Assembly: GCA_963976695.1 (NCBI GenBank)
Contig: CAXBMB010000037.1
Location: 1-37,049, forward strand
Source: CAXBMB01 sp963976695
GTDB taxonomy: Bacteria > Pseudomonadota > Alphaproteobacteria > Kiloniellales > DSM-21159
DNA: 37,049 nucleotides
Direction: 5' to 3'
Shown here: positions 14,069 through 22,054 of the stretch, in pieces
How positions within the stretch are numbered: position 1 is the first letter of the stretch
Layout of the letters: every line of letters begins with the position of its first letter
Translations under genes and position numbers: made by a program
Notes under the pieces: model-generated
The model's database searches: none
Seen by the model: the letters and a program-made list of their open reading frames with translations, nothing else
What the model was told of the DNA's origin: nothing

Positions 14069-15276
14069 GCCGGCAGGTCGACATCCTTTTTTGGGTCACC
14101 CATCTCTTTGGCATTGGCCACCTGCGCCGCGCCATGACCTTGACCCAGGCCTTCCAGCAGGCCGGGCTGCGGGTGCTGCTGGTTTCCGGCGGCCGTCCGC
14201 TGCGACAACAGGGACCAGAGCCAGACCTGGGCGGCGCGCGCTTCCATCAACTGCCCGCGCTCCACGCGGCCGACGAGACCTTCACGCAGCTGTTGCAAGC
14301 CGACGGCGCGCCGCTGGACGACCGGCTGCGCGCACAGCGGCGTGAGACGCTCTTGGCGCTGTTCCAAGAAAGCCGTCCGAAAGTGCTGTTGACTGAAATG
14401 TTTCCGCTCGGCCGCAAGCAGTTGCGCTTTGAGCTGCATCCGCTGTTGGCGGCGGCCTGGGCGCGGCCCGACCGGCCGTTGATTTTGGGATCGGTGCGCG
14501 ACCTGTTGGTGCAAAAACCGGCGGAAAAGACCCGCTGGATGGCCGAAACAGTCAGCCAATACTATGACAAGCTGCTTATTCACGGCGACCCCGACATCAT
14601 TCCGCTGTCCGCCTCTTTTCCCCAGCACCGCCAAATCGCCGCGCAGCTGCTCTATAGCGGCTATGTTCTCAATCAAAGCCCGCCCGCGCCGTCCGGGGCG
14701 GCGGCCGCCGTCGGCCAGGATGAAATTCTGGTGTCGGCCGGCGGCGGCGCCTTCGGCTGGCATCTGCTGGACTGTGCCCTAAAGGCGCGGGACCTGTCGC
14801 GTTTTCGCCAGCGCCGCTGGCGGTTTTTGACCGGGACAAACCGCCCGGAGGCGGAGTTTCGCGCCCTGCGACAGGCGGCCCCCGCCGGTGTGATCGTGGA
14901 GCGCAGCCGCGCGGATTTTCCAACCCTTCTGGCCAATTGCCGCCTCTCGCTCAGTCAGGGCGGATACAATACGGTGGTGGAGAGCCTGGCCGCCCGCGCC
15001 CCGACCCTGGTGGTGCCCTTTACCGCTGGCGGGCAGAGCGAACAGCTGCAGCGCGCGCGGCTGCTGGCCGATCGCGGCGCGCTTCGAATTTTGGAGGACC
15101 GTGACCTCAGTCCAGAAAACCTCGCCGCGGCGCTGGACGCCCTGCCGCGGCGGCGCGAGCTGACCTACCCGCCGCTGGCCAGCGACGGCGCCCGGCGGAG
15201 CGCGGAGTTGATCAAACAGCTGCTCACGTTGGATCGGTCTAAATGGACGAACGCGGTGATCCCGGTTAAACCGTGA
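14065..15276 (+). CDS. Predicted glycosyltransferase, COG4671-like, last gene of the run
   Basis: 403 residues. N-terminal pattern DILFWVTHLFGIGHLRRA matches the GLGHLRRC of the first gene, and the C-terminal half has SAGGGAFGWHLLDCAL, SLSQGGYNTVVESLAARAP and VVPFTAGGQSEQLQRARLL, the last resembling the MurG donor site. So the run is bracketed by two distant paralogues, perhaps adding different residues. The start ATG overlaps the phosphatase stop (14065-14068). No signal peptide or membrane helix is seen. After its stop comes a hairpin-bearing repeat (15311-15361). Confidence 0.8.
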   Translation: MSRQVDILFWVTHLFGIGHLRRAMTLTQAFQQAGLRVLLVSGGRPLRQQGPEPDLGGARFHQLPALHAADETFTQLLQADGAPLDDRLRAQRRETLLALFQESRPKVLLTEMFPLGRKQLRFELHPLLAAAWARPDRPLILGSVRDLLVQKPAEKTRWMAETVSQYYDKLLIHGDPDIIPLSASFPQHRQIAAQLLYSGYVLNQSPPAPSGAAAAVGQDEILVSAGGGAFGWHLLDCALKARDLSRFRQRRWRFLTGTNRPEAEFRALRQAAPAGVIVERSRADFPTLLANCRLSLSQGGYNTVVESLAARAPTLVVPFTAGGQSEQLQRARLLADRGALRILEDRDLSPENLAAALDALPRRRELTYPPLASDGARRSAELIKQLLTLDRSKWTNAVIPVKP

Positions 15277-15310
15277 CGGCGCCTGATATCGCTCTATCGG
15301 AGGGTGCGTG

Positions 15311-15361
15311 ACGACAGGGTCGAAGCGCCAAGCGCCGCTTTGCCAAGCGATCCCGCTCTAG
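15311..15361. repeat. Hairpin-bearing dispersed repeat, copy A
   Basis: About 51 bases, closely matching 16195-16248: 30 of the first 34 positions agree, and both end in CTCTAG. The core GAAGCGCCAAGCGC is present, but the closing arm is altered (CGCTT instead of CGCTTC), so the hairpin is weaker than in the other copies. It lies between the glycosyltransferase run and the small membrane protein gene. Confidence 0.65.
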
Positions 15362-15441
15362 CAGCGCGGCAAGGCCTGTGATATCTCCAGCCTCCGACCC
15401 CTCGCCCTTTCCCAGACAACAAAATCAGAGCCAGGTCCCCC

Positions 15442-16002
15442 ATGGAGCAAAGCAGCGGCGCCACCATCACCTACCGTTACCCCGTAAAGCGCCTGGTTGG
15501 CGACTATCTGCGAGCCGGCAGTGGGGTCGCCATCAGCGGAGCCATTCTGCTGTTTGCCGAGCCGGCGCCGTGGGTGCTGGTGATTTTCGCGGTGATTCTC
15601 GCGATTTTCCTGTTTTTCGGCCTGCGCACCGTCAAGCAGCACCGAACCGAAGTGGTGCTCAGCGATCAGGGCGTTCTGCTGCACGTCTTTGGCGCCGGCA
15701 AAGCGCTCAAATGGTCAGACCTGGCGGCTGTTCGCCTCCGATACTACGGATCCCGGCGACAGCGTAGCCAGCAGCAAGGGGGGTTTTTGCAGCTGGATCT
15801 GCGGGGCGCGGGAAACAAATTGAGCTTCGAGTCCAGTTTGCAAGGCTTTCGCGATTTGTCGTGGCACGCGGCCAAGGCGGCCCGCGAGCAAAACGCCGAA
15901 AGCGATCCCAGCACCGCGAGCAACTTCCTGGCCATCGGCGTCAGCTTGGAAGAAGAAACCCCCCGGCCGATTGGCGAAGGCTACGGGCACGGGGCCGGTT
16001 AA
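15442..16002 (+). CDS. Small membrane protein with possible PH-like domain, unknown function
   Basis: 186 residues; I do not recognise the family firmly. Two adjacent hydrophobic segments (about 26-42 and 45-62) form a helical hairpin, followed by a soluble region rich in alternating beta-type patterns (VVLSDQGVLLHVFG, ALKWSDLAAVRLRYYG, FLQLDLRG, KLSFESSLQGF) that resembles bacterial PH-like domains attached to membrane hairpins. The tail (about 145-186) is polar and probably disordered. ATG 15442 has a weak AGG upstream. It stands alone, flanked by two copies of a dispersed repeat and followed by a terminator-like palindrome. A membrane-surface sensor or scaffold is a guess only. Confidence 0.75.
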   Translation: MEQSSGATITYRYPVKRLVGDYLRAGSGVAISGAILLFAEPAPWVLVIFAVILAIFLFFGLRTVKQHRTEVVLSDQGVLLHVFGAGKALKWSDLAAVRLRYYGSRRQRSQQQGGFLQLDLRGAGNKLSFESSLQGFRDLSWHAAKAAREQNAESDPSTASNFLAIGVSLEEETPRPIGEGYGHGAG

Positions 16003-16007
16003 TTCTT

Positions 16008-16025
16008 CCGCCGCGGCGGTCTTTT
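16008..16025 (+). terminator. Possible terminator after the small membrane protein gene
   Basis: Perfect 12-base palindrome CCGCCGCGGCGG followed by TCTTTT, six bases after the TAA stop. The loop would have to open part of the stem and the T-run is short, so this is a moderate call. Confidence 0.4.
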
Positions 16026-16194
16026 CCGCCGGCTTGATGACTTTTTCACATCGCGAGGTTCCGTCCCAAATCGTATTGAGGTAGAAAACAGGTCAGCACA
16101 CGGTCGCGTCATGCACAATAACGCCGTAAAAAAGAGGTAAGACGCCGCCATCGGGAGGAAAGGTTCTTCGTGATCACACTCAAGAATCGGATGC

Positions 16195-16248
16195 ACGACA
16201 GAGACGAAGCGCCAAGCGCTTCTTTGCCCGTCGGGCGTCACCCTCTAG
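16195..16248. repeat. Hairpin-bearing dispersed repeat, copy B
   Basis: Contains a perfect 7-pair hairpin: GAAGCGC (16206-16212), loop CAA, GCGCTTC (16216-16222), followed by TTTGCC. It is in direct orientation relative to copy A, 884 bases away. Outer bases CTTTGC (16222-16227) and GCAAAG (16250-16255) can also pair. Confidence 0.7.
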
Positions 16249-16268
16249 AGCAAAGGTCGGTCAACTAG

Positions 16269-16283
16269 AATCACACCGTGATT
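16269..16283. promoter_or_regulatory. Operator-like inverted repeat upstream of ABC importer operon
   Basis: AATCAC-ACC-GTGATT, a perfect 6-3-6 inverted repeat 67 bases before the first start codon; a related palindrome GTGATCAC lies at 16170-16177. It fits a dimeric regulator site, but the regulator is unknown. Confidence 0.35.
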
Positions 16284-16349
16284 TATTTGCTTGGCTTAAA
16301 TTGCTCCGTCACCGAGAAAGTAGCGTAGGGTGCATTGAAGGGGGTGTGT

Positions 16350-18257
16350 TTGGGTAAGCTTCTGAGCGTTGAGGACCTGCATGTCGGCTTTTGCCTGCCC
16401 GAAGGCCGGTTGGAAGCCGTCCGGGGAGTTTCCTTTTCCGTGCGCCCCGGCGCCACCGTGGCGTTGGTGGGAGAATCGGGCTCCGGCAAATCGGTGGTCA
16501 GCCAGTCGATTATGGGCATTCTGCCCAAAAAGGCCAGCATCAGCCGAGGCCGCATCCTACTCAACGATCCTAGCCTGCCAAACGGTCCCGTTGATATCGC
16601 AGGGCTCGCGCCCGACAGCCGACAGATGCGGGCGCTGCGCGGCGACCGCATCTCGATCATCTTCCAGGAGCCGATGACATCCCTGTCGCCGGTGCACACC
16701 GTCGGCAATCAGATTGGCGAATCCCTGGAGCTGCACCGGGGCAAATCAGGCCGGGAAGCGGACGAGATCACCCGGGCGATGCTGGCCCACGTCGGATTTC
16801 CCGACCCGGCGCGGGCGCTGCGCAGCTATCCCTTCGAACTCTCCGGCGGCCTGCGCCAACGCGCCATGATCGCCATGGCCCTGGTGTGCCACCCCTCGCT
16901 GCTGATCGCCGACGAGCCGACCACGGCGCTGGACGTCACCATTCAAGCCCAGATCCTCAAGCTGCTGAAAGATCTGCAAAGCGAATTGGGGATGGCGGTG
17001 CTGATCATCACCCATGATTTGGGCGTGGTGGCCAATGTGGCCGACGAGGTGGTGGTGATGTACCGGGGACAGGTGATGGAGTCCGGGACGCGCGACGATA
17101 TTTTTTCCAACCCCGGCCACCCCTATCTGAAGGCGCTGCTTCACGCCGTGCCGCGGTTTGACATGGCCGAGGGCGAGCGGCTGCAGCCGTTGCGGGAAAT
17201 CAAGCGGGGCGACGCGAACAGCCTGCTTGCCGGCAAGCAGGCCTGGGTGGCGGACGAGCCGGGCGGCCCCCCCTTGCTGCGTGTCGAGGGTCTGAGCAAA
17301 TCCTTCTCGATTCGAAAGTCCGCCGGCTGGTTTAGCCAGGGCGAGCGGACCCGCTTGCTTGCGGTCGACGACGTCAGTTTCGAAATCAATCGCGGCGAGT
17401 GCTTGGGGCTGGTGGGGGAAAGCGGCTGCGGCAAGACCACCCTGTCGAAGATGATCATGCGGGCGCTGAAGCCCGACAGCGGGTCGGTGACCTTCAACGA
17501 CCAGGGCCAGGACATTGATATGCTGGCCTTGCAGGGCCAGGAACTGGTGAACTTCCGCCAGAAGGTGCAGTTCATCTTTCAGGACCCGTTCAGTTCCCTC
17601 AATCCACGCATGACGGTGTTTGACATCATCAGCGAGCCGCTGGTGATTCACCGGATCGGCACCTCGAAAAGCCGCGCCGATCTGGTAAAGGAACTGATGC
17701 GCCTGGTGGGCCTGAACGTACGCCACCTGCAGCGCTATCCCCACTCCTTTTCCGGTGGGCAGCGCCAGCGTATCGGCATCGCCAGAGCGCTGGCGCTGAA
17801 GCCTCAGCTGCTGCTTTGCGACGAGCCGGTTTCGGCGCTGGATGTCTCCATTCAGGCGCAAGTCTTGAACCTGTTGAAGGATCTGCAGGCCCAGTTGGGG
17901 CTGACCTATCTTTTCGTCAGCCACAACCTGGCGGTGGTCGACTACATCGCCGACCGGATCGCGGTGATGTGCCGGGGCCGCCTGGTCGAGCTGGCCCCCA
18001 AGGCCCTGCTGTTCAACAACCCGATCCACCCCTATACCCGGGCGCTGGTGTCGGCGGTGCCCGAACCGGATCCCAACCATCCGCTGGATCTGGCCGCCCT
18101 GATGGATGAACGAACCTCGGAGCCGATCCATTGGTCGGCGCCCTTTACCATCGACGGCAAAGCTCACCCCAAGATGGTGCATTTGGGCCAGGGTCATTTC
18201 GTCCGCGCGGACCCGCAGAGCGCCCCGCTGGAACCCTTTTTGGAGAAGGCGGGATAA
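16350..18257 (+). CDS. Oligopeptide/dipeptide-type ABC importer, fused double ATPase
   Basis: 635 residues comprising two complete ATPase domains, as in YejF or fused DppD-DppF proteins. Domain 1: Walker A GESGSGKS (41-48), signature LSGGLRQR from 164, Walker B LLIADEPTTALDV, H-loop IITHDLG, then an oligopeptide-type C-terminal tail (HPYLKALLHAVPRF). Domain 2: Walker A GESGCGKT (356-363), FSGGQRQRIGIARAL, LLLCDEPVSALDV and FVSHNLAVV. All catalytic motifs look intact, so it energises the permeases encoded downstream. Start: no ATG; TTG 16350 is chosen because AAGGGGG stands five bases before it and the domain begins right after. TTG 16335 and GTG 16344 are alternatives. Permease gene follows after seven bases. 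Confidence 0.9.
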   Translation: MGKLLSVEDLHVGFCLPEGRLEAVRGVSFSVRPGATVALVGESGSGKSVVSQSIMGILPKKASISRGRILLNDPSLPNGPVDIAGLAPDSRQMRALRGDRISIIFQEPMTSLSPVHTVGNQIGESLELHRGKSGREADEITRAMLAHVGFPDPARALRSYPFELSGGLRQRAMIAMALVCHPSLLIADEPTTALDVTIQAQILKLLKDLQSELGMAVLIITHDLGVVANVADEVVVMYRGQVMESGTRDDIFSNPGHPYLKALLHAVPRFDMAEGERLQPLREIKRGDANSLLAGKQAWVADEPGGPPLLRVEGLSKSFSIRKSAGWFSQGERTRLLAVDDVSFEINRGECLGLVGESGCGKTTLSKMIMRALKPDSGSVTFNDQGQDIDMLALQGQELVNFRQKVQFIFQDPFSSLNPRMTVFDIISEPLVIHRIGTSKSRADLVKELMRLVGLNVRHLQRYPHSFSGGQRQRIGIARALALKPQLLLCDEPVSALDVSIQAQVLNLLKDLQAQLGLTYLFVSHNLAVVDYIADRIAVMCRGRLVELAPKALLFNNPIHPYTRALVSAVPEPDPNHPLDLAALMDERTSEPIHWSAPFTIDGKAHPKMVHLGQGHFVRADPQSAPLEPFLEKAG

Positions 18258-18264
18258 TATAACC

Positions 18265-19263
18265 ATGTTTGCCTATACCGCGCGTCGCCTCCTGGCCTTG
18301 ATCCCGACCTTGCTGGTGATTTCCTTCATCATCTTTGTGATCATTCAACTGCCCCCCGGCGACTACCTGGAAACCATGGTCGCCGAACTGCAGGCCCAGG
18401 GCGAAGCCGTCTCGCCGGATAAGATCCAGTTCTTGCGTGAGCAGTACGGCCTGGATAAGTCCTATCTGCTGCGCTACGCCGAGTGGGTTTGGGGGCTGCT
18501 CAACGGCGACATGGGCTTTTCCTTCGAATACCGCCTGCCGGTCAGCGAGCTGATCGGGGACCGCCTGGAACTGACGGTGGTCGTCGCCGTCTCCACCATC
18601 ATCTTCGTCTATCTGGTGTCCTTCCCGATCGGCATTTACTCGGCCGTCAATCAATACTCCAAAGGCGATTATTTCTGGTCCTTCATCGGCTTCCTGGGCA
18701 TGGCGACGCCGGATTTCCTCCTGGCGCTGGTGGTGATGGCTTACTTCAACGACTGGTTCGGCATCTCCATCGGCGGCTTGATGGATCCGCAGTTCGAGGG
18801 CGCCGCCTGGAGCTGGGCCAAGGTCCAGTCCGTGCTGCTCCACCTCTGGGCCCCGATTATCGTGATCGGAACCTCCGGCACCGCCTCGATGATACGCAAG
18901 CTGCGCGCCAACCTGTTGGATGAACTGGACAAACAGTATGTGGTGACGGCCCGCTCCAAGGGACTGAGCGAGCGCCGGCTGCTGTTTAAATATCCGCTGC
19001 GCTTGGCGCTGAACCCCTTCGTGGCGGAGCTCGGCAGCCTGCTGCCTCGGGTTATTTCCGGCGCCGCGATTATCGCCGTGGTGATGGATTTGCCGACCAC
19101 CGGCAAGCTGCTGGTGGACGCGCTGCTCAGTCAGGACATGTATCTGGCGGGCTCGTTCCTGATGTTTCAATCCCTGCTGGTGGTTATTGGATTTCTTGTT
19201 TCCGACCTGTTGCTGGGGGTCCTCGATCCACGGATCCGCCTGACCGGAGGGGCCACCAAGTGA
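18265..19263 (+). CDS. ABC importer permease, DppB/OppB type
   Basis: 332-residue inner-membrane permease beginning MFAYTARRLLALIPTLLVIS, the classical opening of DppB-like proteins. About six hydrophobic segments follow. The EAA loop that docks the ATPase is seen as YVVTARSKGLSERRLLFKYPLRLAL. ATG 18265 is chosen; upstream in-frame sequence overlaps the ATPase gene in another frame. Its TGA overlaps the GTG start of the second permease (19260-19263), so the two are translationally coupled. Insertion between the first helices (GDYLETMVAELQAQGEAVSP) is typical of the larger alphaproteobacterial members. Substrate cannot be named. Confidence 0.92.
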   Translation: MFAYTARRLLALIPTLLVISFIIFVIIQLPPGDYLETMVAELQAQGEAVSPDKIQFLREQYGLDKSYLLRYAEWVWGLLNGDMGFSFEYRLPVSELIGDRLELTVVVAVSTIIFVYLVSFPIGIYSAVNQYSKGDYFWSFIGFLGMATPDFLLALVVMAYFNDWFGISIGGLMDPQFEGAAWSWAKVQSVLLHLWAPIIVIGTSGTASMIRKLRANLLDELDKQYVVTARSKGLSERRLLFKYPLRLALNPFVAELGSLLPRVISGAAIIAVVMDLPTTGKLLVDALLSQDMYLAGSFLMFQSLLVVIGFLVSDLLLGVLDPRIRLTGGATK

Positions 19264-20483
19264 GCCAGAAAAAAACCGACGCCACCCCCGCGGCCGCACC
19301 ACCGCACGACCCTAAACCACCGCACGACCCTGAAAAATTGGCGCACTTCGTCGACCCGACGCCCTTCAATCCCTATGAAGAACCACCGCTGACCGCAACC
19401 CAGGAACGCTACTACATGGCCAGCCAATGGCGGATCATGTGGTGGAAGTTCAAACATCACCGTTTGGCGATGGTTTCGGCCTATGTGCTGGGGTTCTTTT
19501 TCCTGCTGGTGGTCTTTGCCGAGATCTTCGCGCCCTACAATCTTGATAGCCGCAATATCCGCTACATCTACGCCCCGCCCCAATCGCTGTATTTGTTTGA
19601 CCAGGGGGAGTTTGTCGGACCCTTTGTCTATGGCTACAAGTCGGGCCTGGATCCGGTGACTTTCCAGCGGACCTACGTCGAGGACAAAACCGAGCGTTAC
19701 CCGATCCGGTTCTTCTGTTCCGGCGACAGCTATAAGATCTGGGGGGTTATCCCCGGCTCCCTCCACCTGGTTTGCCCGGCCGAAGACGGCGGCACCTTCT
19801 ACATGTGGGGCACGGACCGCCTGGGCCGCGACCTGCTAAGCCGCGTCATCTACGGCACCCGAATTTCCATGACCATCGGTCTGGTTTCGGTGGCCCTTTC
19901 CTTTATCCTCGGCATCGTGATCGGCGGCCTGGCCGGCTACTACGGCGGCCGCATCGACAGCCTGGTGCAGCGAATCATCGAAGTTCTGAAGTCCTTTCCC
20001 GAGCTGCCGCTGTTTATGACCCTGTCCGCCATCCTGCCGGTCAACTGGTCCCCGGTGACGGTGTTCTTCGGCATTTCCATCATCATGGCCCTGCTGGATT
20101 GGCCGGGCCTGGCGCGCGCGGTGCGCTCGAAGTTTTTTTCGCTGCGCGAGGAGGACTTCACCACCGCCGCGCAACTGATGGGCGCCCCGCCCCATCGGAT
20201 TATCGGCCGCCATCTGCTGCCTTCCTTCGCCAGTCACCTGATCGCCTCGGCCACCCTGTCCATCCCGCAGATGATCCTGGCGGAAACCGCCCTGTCGTTC
20301 CTGGGGCTGGGCCTGCGCCCGCCGGTGACGTCCTGGGGCGTGCTGCTCAACGACGCCCAGGACATCTCGGTGGTGAAGCTCTATCCCTGGCTGATGCTGC
20401 CGGTGGTGCCGGTGTTTATCGTCGTCATCGCCTACAACTATTTCGGCGACGGCCTGCGCGATGCCGCCGACCCTTATAAATAG
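19260..20483 (+). CDS. ABC importer permease, DppC/OppC type, with periplasmic insertion
   Basis: 407 residues. An N-terminal ~55-residue polar tail rich in Pro and His precedes the first membrane helix (about 67-90). Then comes an unusually long periplasmic insertion of about 95 residues (YAPPQSLYLF to PAEDGGTFYMWG) before the usual GTDRLGRDLLSRVIYGTR segment. The rest is a standard permease with GGLAGYYGG, the ATPase-docking loop DFTTAAQLMGAPPHRIIGRHLLP and the family ending FLGLGLRPPVTSWG. GTG 19260 overlaps the previous stop. It completes the ATPase-permease-permease operon; no substrate-binding protein gene follows before the convergent cyclase gene. Confidence 0.92.
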   Translation: MSQKKTDATPAAAPPHDPKPPHDPEKLAHFVDPTPFNPYEEPPLTATQERYYMASQWRIMWWKFKHHRLAMVSAYVLGFFFLLVVFAEIFAPYNLDSRNIRYIYAPPQSLYLFDQGEFVGPFVYGYKSGLDPVTFQRTYVEDKTERYPIRFFCSGDSYKIWGVIPGSLHLVCPAEDGGTFYMWGTDRLGRDLLSRVIYGTRISMTIGLVSVALSFILGIVIGGLAGYYGGRIDSLVQRIIEVLKSFPELPLFMTLSAILPVNWSPVTVFFGISIIMALLDWPGLARAVRSKFFSLREEDFTTAAQLMGAPPHRIIGRHLLPSFASHLIASATLSIPQMILAETALSFLGLGLRPPVTSWGVLLNDAQDISVVKLYPWLMLPVVPVFIVVIAYNYFGDGLRDAADPYK

Positions 20484-20546
20484 GCCGGGTATGGCTGGGG
20501 TGTGATCAGAGGCGACCGCGCCAGTATCCCTGCCCCTTGCGGCCGG

Positions 20547-21980
20547 TCAACGGAGACCGAGAAGGTCGACCGGGGCGCGAACGCCGGACACCGACTGCTG
20601 CGGCAGCTCCTGAAAGCGCTTGCTGGATTGAAACCCCTGGCTTTCGCCCAGTTTGAAGCTGGCCGCGGTCACCAAGCCCCGGGTGCCCGTCGCCTTGTTG
20701 TGCTTTTCAAGCTTGGCCGAAAGGTTCACCGCATCGCCGATCACGGTGATTTCCAAGCGTGTTTCATCGCCCACCGTGCCGAAGAGAATGCGCCCGGTGG
20801 CCAGGGCCCCGTTGATCTCGGGACAGGTCTGGCCCTTGGCGGCGCGCGCCGCCTTCCAGGCTTCGGCGGCATCGAGAATCTCTTCCAGCGCCCGCAGGCC
20901 GTCGGCGGCATAGGTCGCGCTGCTTTCGGCCGCGCCAAAGGTCGCCATGATGCCGTCGCCGAGGAACTTGTCGATCGAACCGCCGTGCTTTTGAATGATC
21001 GGGACGCAGCGGGCCTGATAGGCGCCGAGCAGCGCCAAAACCGTCTCCGGCGGCGCGCTTTCCGCCAGGCGGGTGAAGCCGCGCAGATCGAGATTGAGAA
21101 TGGCCGCCTCACAGATTTCCGCCGAACCGGCGGTAATTTCCTGATCCGCCCCCTTGATCCGATCGGCCACCTGCGGCGCGAAAAACCGTGAAAGCTCCTG
21201 CGCTGCCAGGTTTTCCGATACCGAGCGAACCAAAAGGTCCCGTCCGCGAACCAGCGCCACGCCCAGGATGATCGACACCACCAGAATGGAAATGATCTTG
21301 TCAAACTCCGCCCCCAACAGCACGGCGTTGGAGGTCAGATAGTCTACATAGCTGCGGGTGATCATGGTGTTGGTGGGATCAATGGTGATGACGTAATACA
21401 GCATCGCCCCCCAACCCAGCGCCCCCACCACACCGGTCAGGACGACAAAGCGCGCGTCAAACCGCAAGGCCCGCAAGGCAATGAAAATAAAGATATACAG
21501 CAAGGTCGGCGCCTTGAGATAGAAGGAGGCGGGCTGGCCATATTGCAGGTGAAAGGTCCAGATCAAAATCATCAACAGCGCCACGTCCAGCACAATGGAG
21601 AGCGCCACCACCCCATCGGGCAAGCGGCTTTGATGAGTCCAGATAATGCGGATCAAGGTTAAGCCGAAATAGATTCCCAGGATCCAGGGCACCGGTTGCA
21701 CCGGCAGGTCCTCGGACAGGGTCATCGGCGCGGTCTTTGGCGAAATGGTATAAAGCGACCCAAACAGCAAGACCACCACCAGCTGGATCCAACCAATCAA
21801 CTGCTCGGTTCGATCTTCCTGCCGTTCAATGGCTTGCCGCACCCGATCTGGCAGCTTGGCTTGAGCATCGCCTCCGCCTAGAAGTTTCAGCACACGCTTC
21901 TCCTTCGTCTGCAACATTACCGGGCAAGAGACCCGCGGCTTCCCGGAGTCTGATATGGCGCACCGCGCCGCCGACGTCAT
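20547..21980 (-). CDS. Membrane-bound class III adenylate/guanylate cyclase
   Basis: 477 residues. The N-terminal half has about six hydrophobic segments (roughly 61-78, 96-114, 122-143, 158-173, 177-199, 226-246), followed by a class III cyclase domain (about 285-430). Metal-binding aspartates sit in LNLDLRGFT (D298) and FLGDGIMATFG (D342). The substrate region is ITVIGDAVNLSAKLEKHNK with D416 and N419; the usual transition-state arginine four residues after the asparagine is lysine (K423). So it probably makes a cyclic nucleotide, most likely cAMP, perhaps at a low or regulated rate. ATG 21980 has GGAG at good distance; ATG 21917 is an alternative start. It converges with the importer operon. 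The cyclic-nucleotide-binding protein at 5367 is a candidate receptor (inference). Confidence 0.88.
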   Translation of the reverse strand: MTSAARCAISDSGKPRVSCPVMLQTKEKRVLKLLGGGDAQAKLPDRVRQAIERQEDRTEQLIGWIQLVVVLLFGSLYTISPKTAPMTLSEDLPVQPVPWILGIYFGLTLIRIIWTHQSRLPDGVVALSIVLDVALLMILIWTFHLQYGQPASFYLKAPTLLYIFIFIALRALRFDARFVVLTGVVGALGWGAMLYYVITIDPTNTMITRSYVDYLTSNAVLLGAEFDKIISILVVSIILGVALVRGRDLLVRSVSENLAAQELSRFFAPQVADRIKGADQEITAGSAEICEAAILNLDLRGFTRLAESAPPETVLALLGAYQARCVPIIQKHGGSIDKFLGDGIMATFGAAESSATYAADGLRALEEILDAAEAWKAARAAKGQTCPEINGALATGRILFGTVGDETRLEITVIGDAVNLSAKLEKHNKATGTRGLVTAASFKLGESQGFQSSKRFQELPQQSVSGVRAPVDLLGLR

Positions 21981-22054
21981 GTCAGAACTCCGTGAACAAG
22001 CCGGTAAAGCGCCGGGTGACGCGCTTTTCTCGGTCGATCACAGGTTGGCGCTGG

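Larger units (their letters stand above)
16003..16349. other. Intergenic region with terminator-like palindrome, repeat copy B and operator-like sites
   Basis: No gene. Directly after the previous stop is the palindrome at 16008-16019. Further on are GTGATCAC (16170-16177), repeat copy B (16195-16248) and AATCAC-ACC-GTGATT (16269-16283). The probable ribosome site AAGGGGG (16338-16344) of the next gene closes the region. Confidence 0.55.

Noticed and set aside
16269..16283. CRP-type cAMP receptor site
   Set aside because: The consensus is TGTGA-N6-TCACA; here the half-sites are in the opposite order (TCAC...GTGA) with a three-base spacer.
16746..18266. 506-residue open frame on the minus strand
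   Set aside because: It is antisense to the double ATPase gene with intact Walker motifs; no motif in the antisense product.
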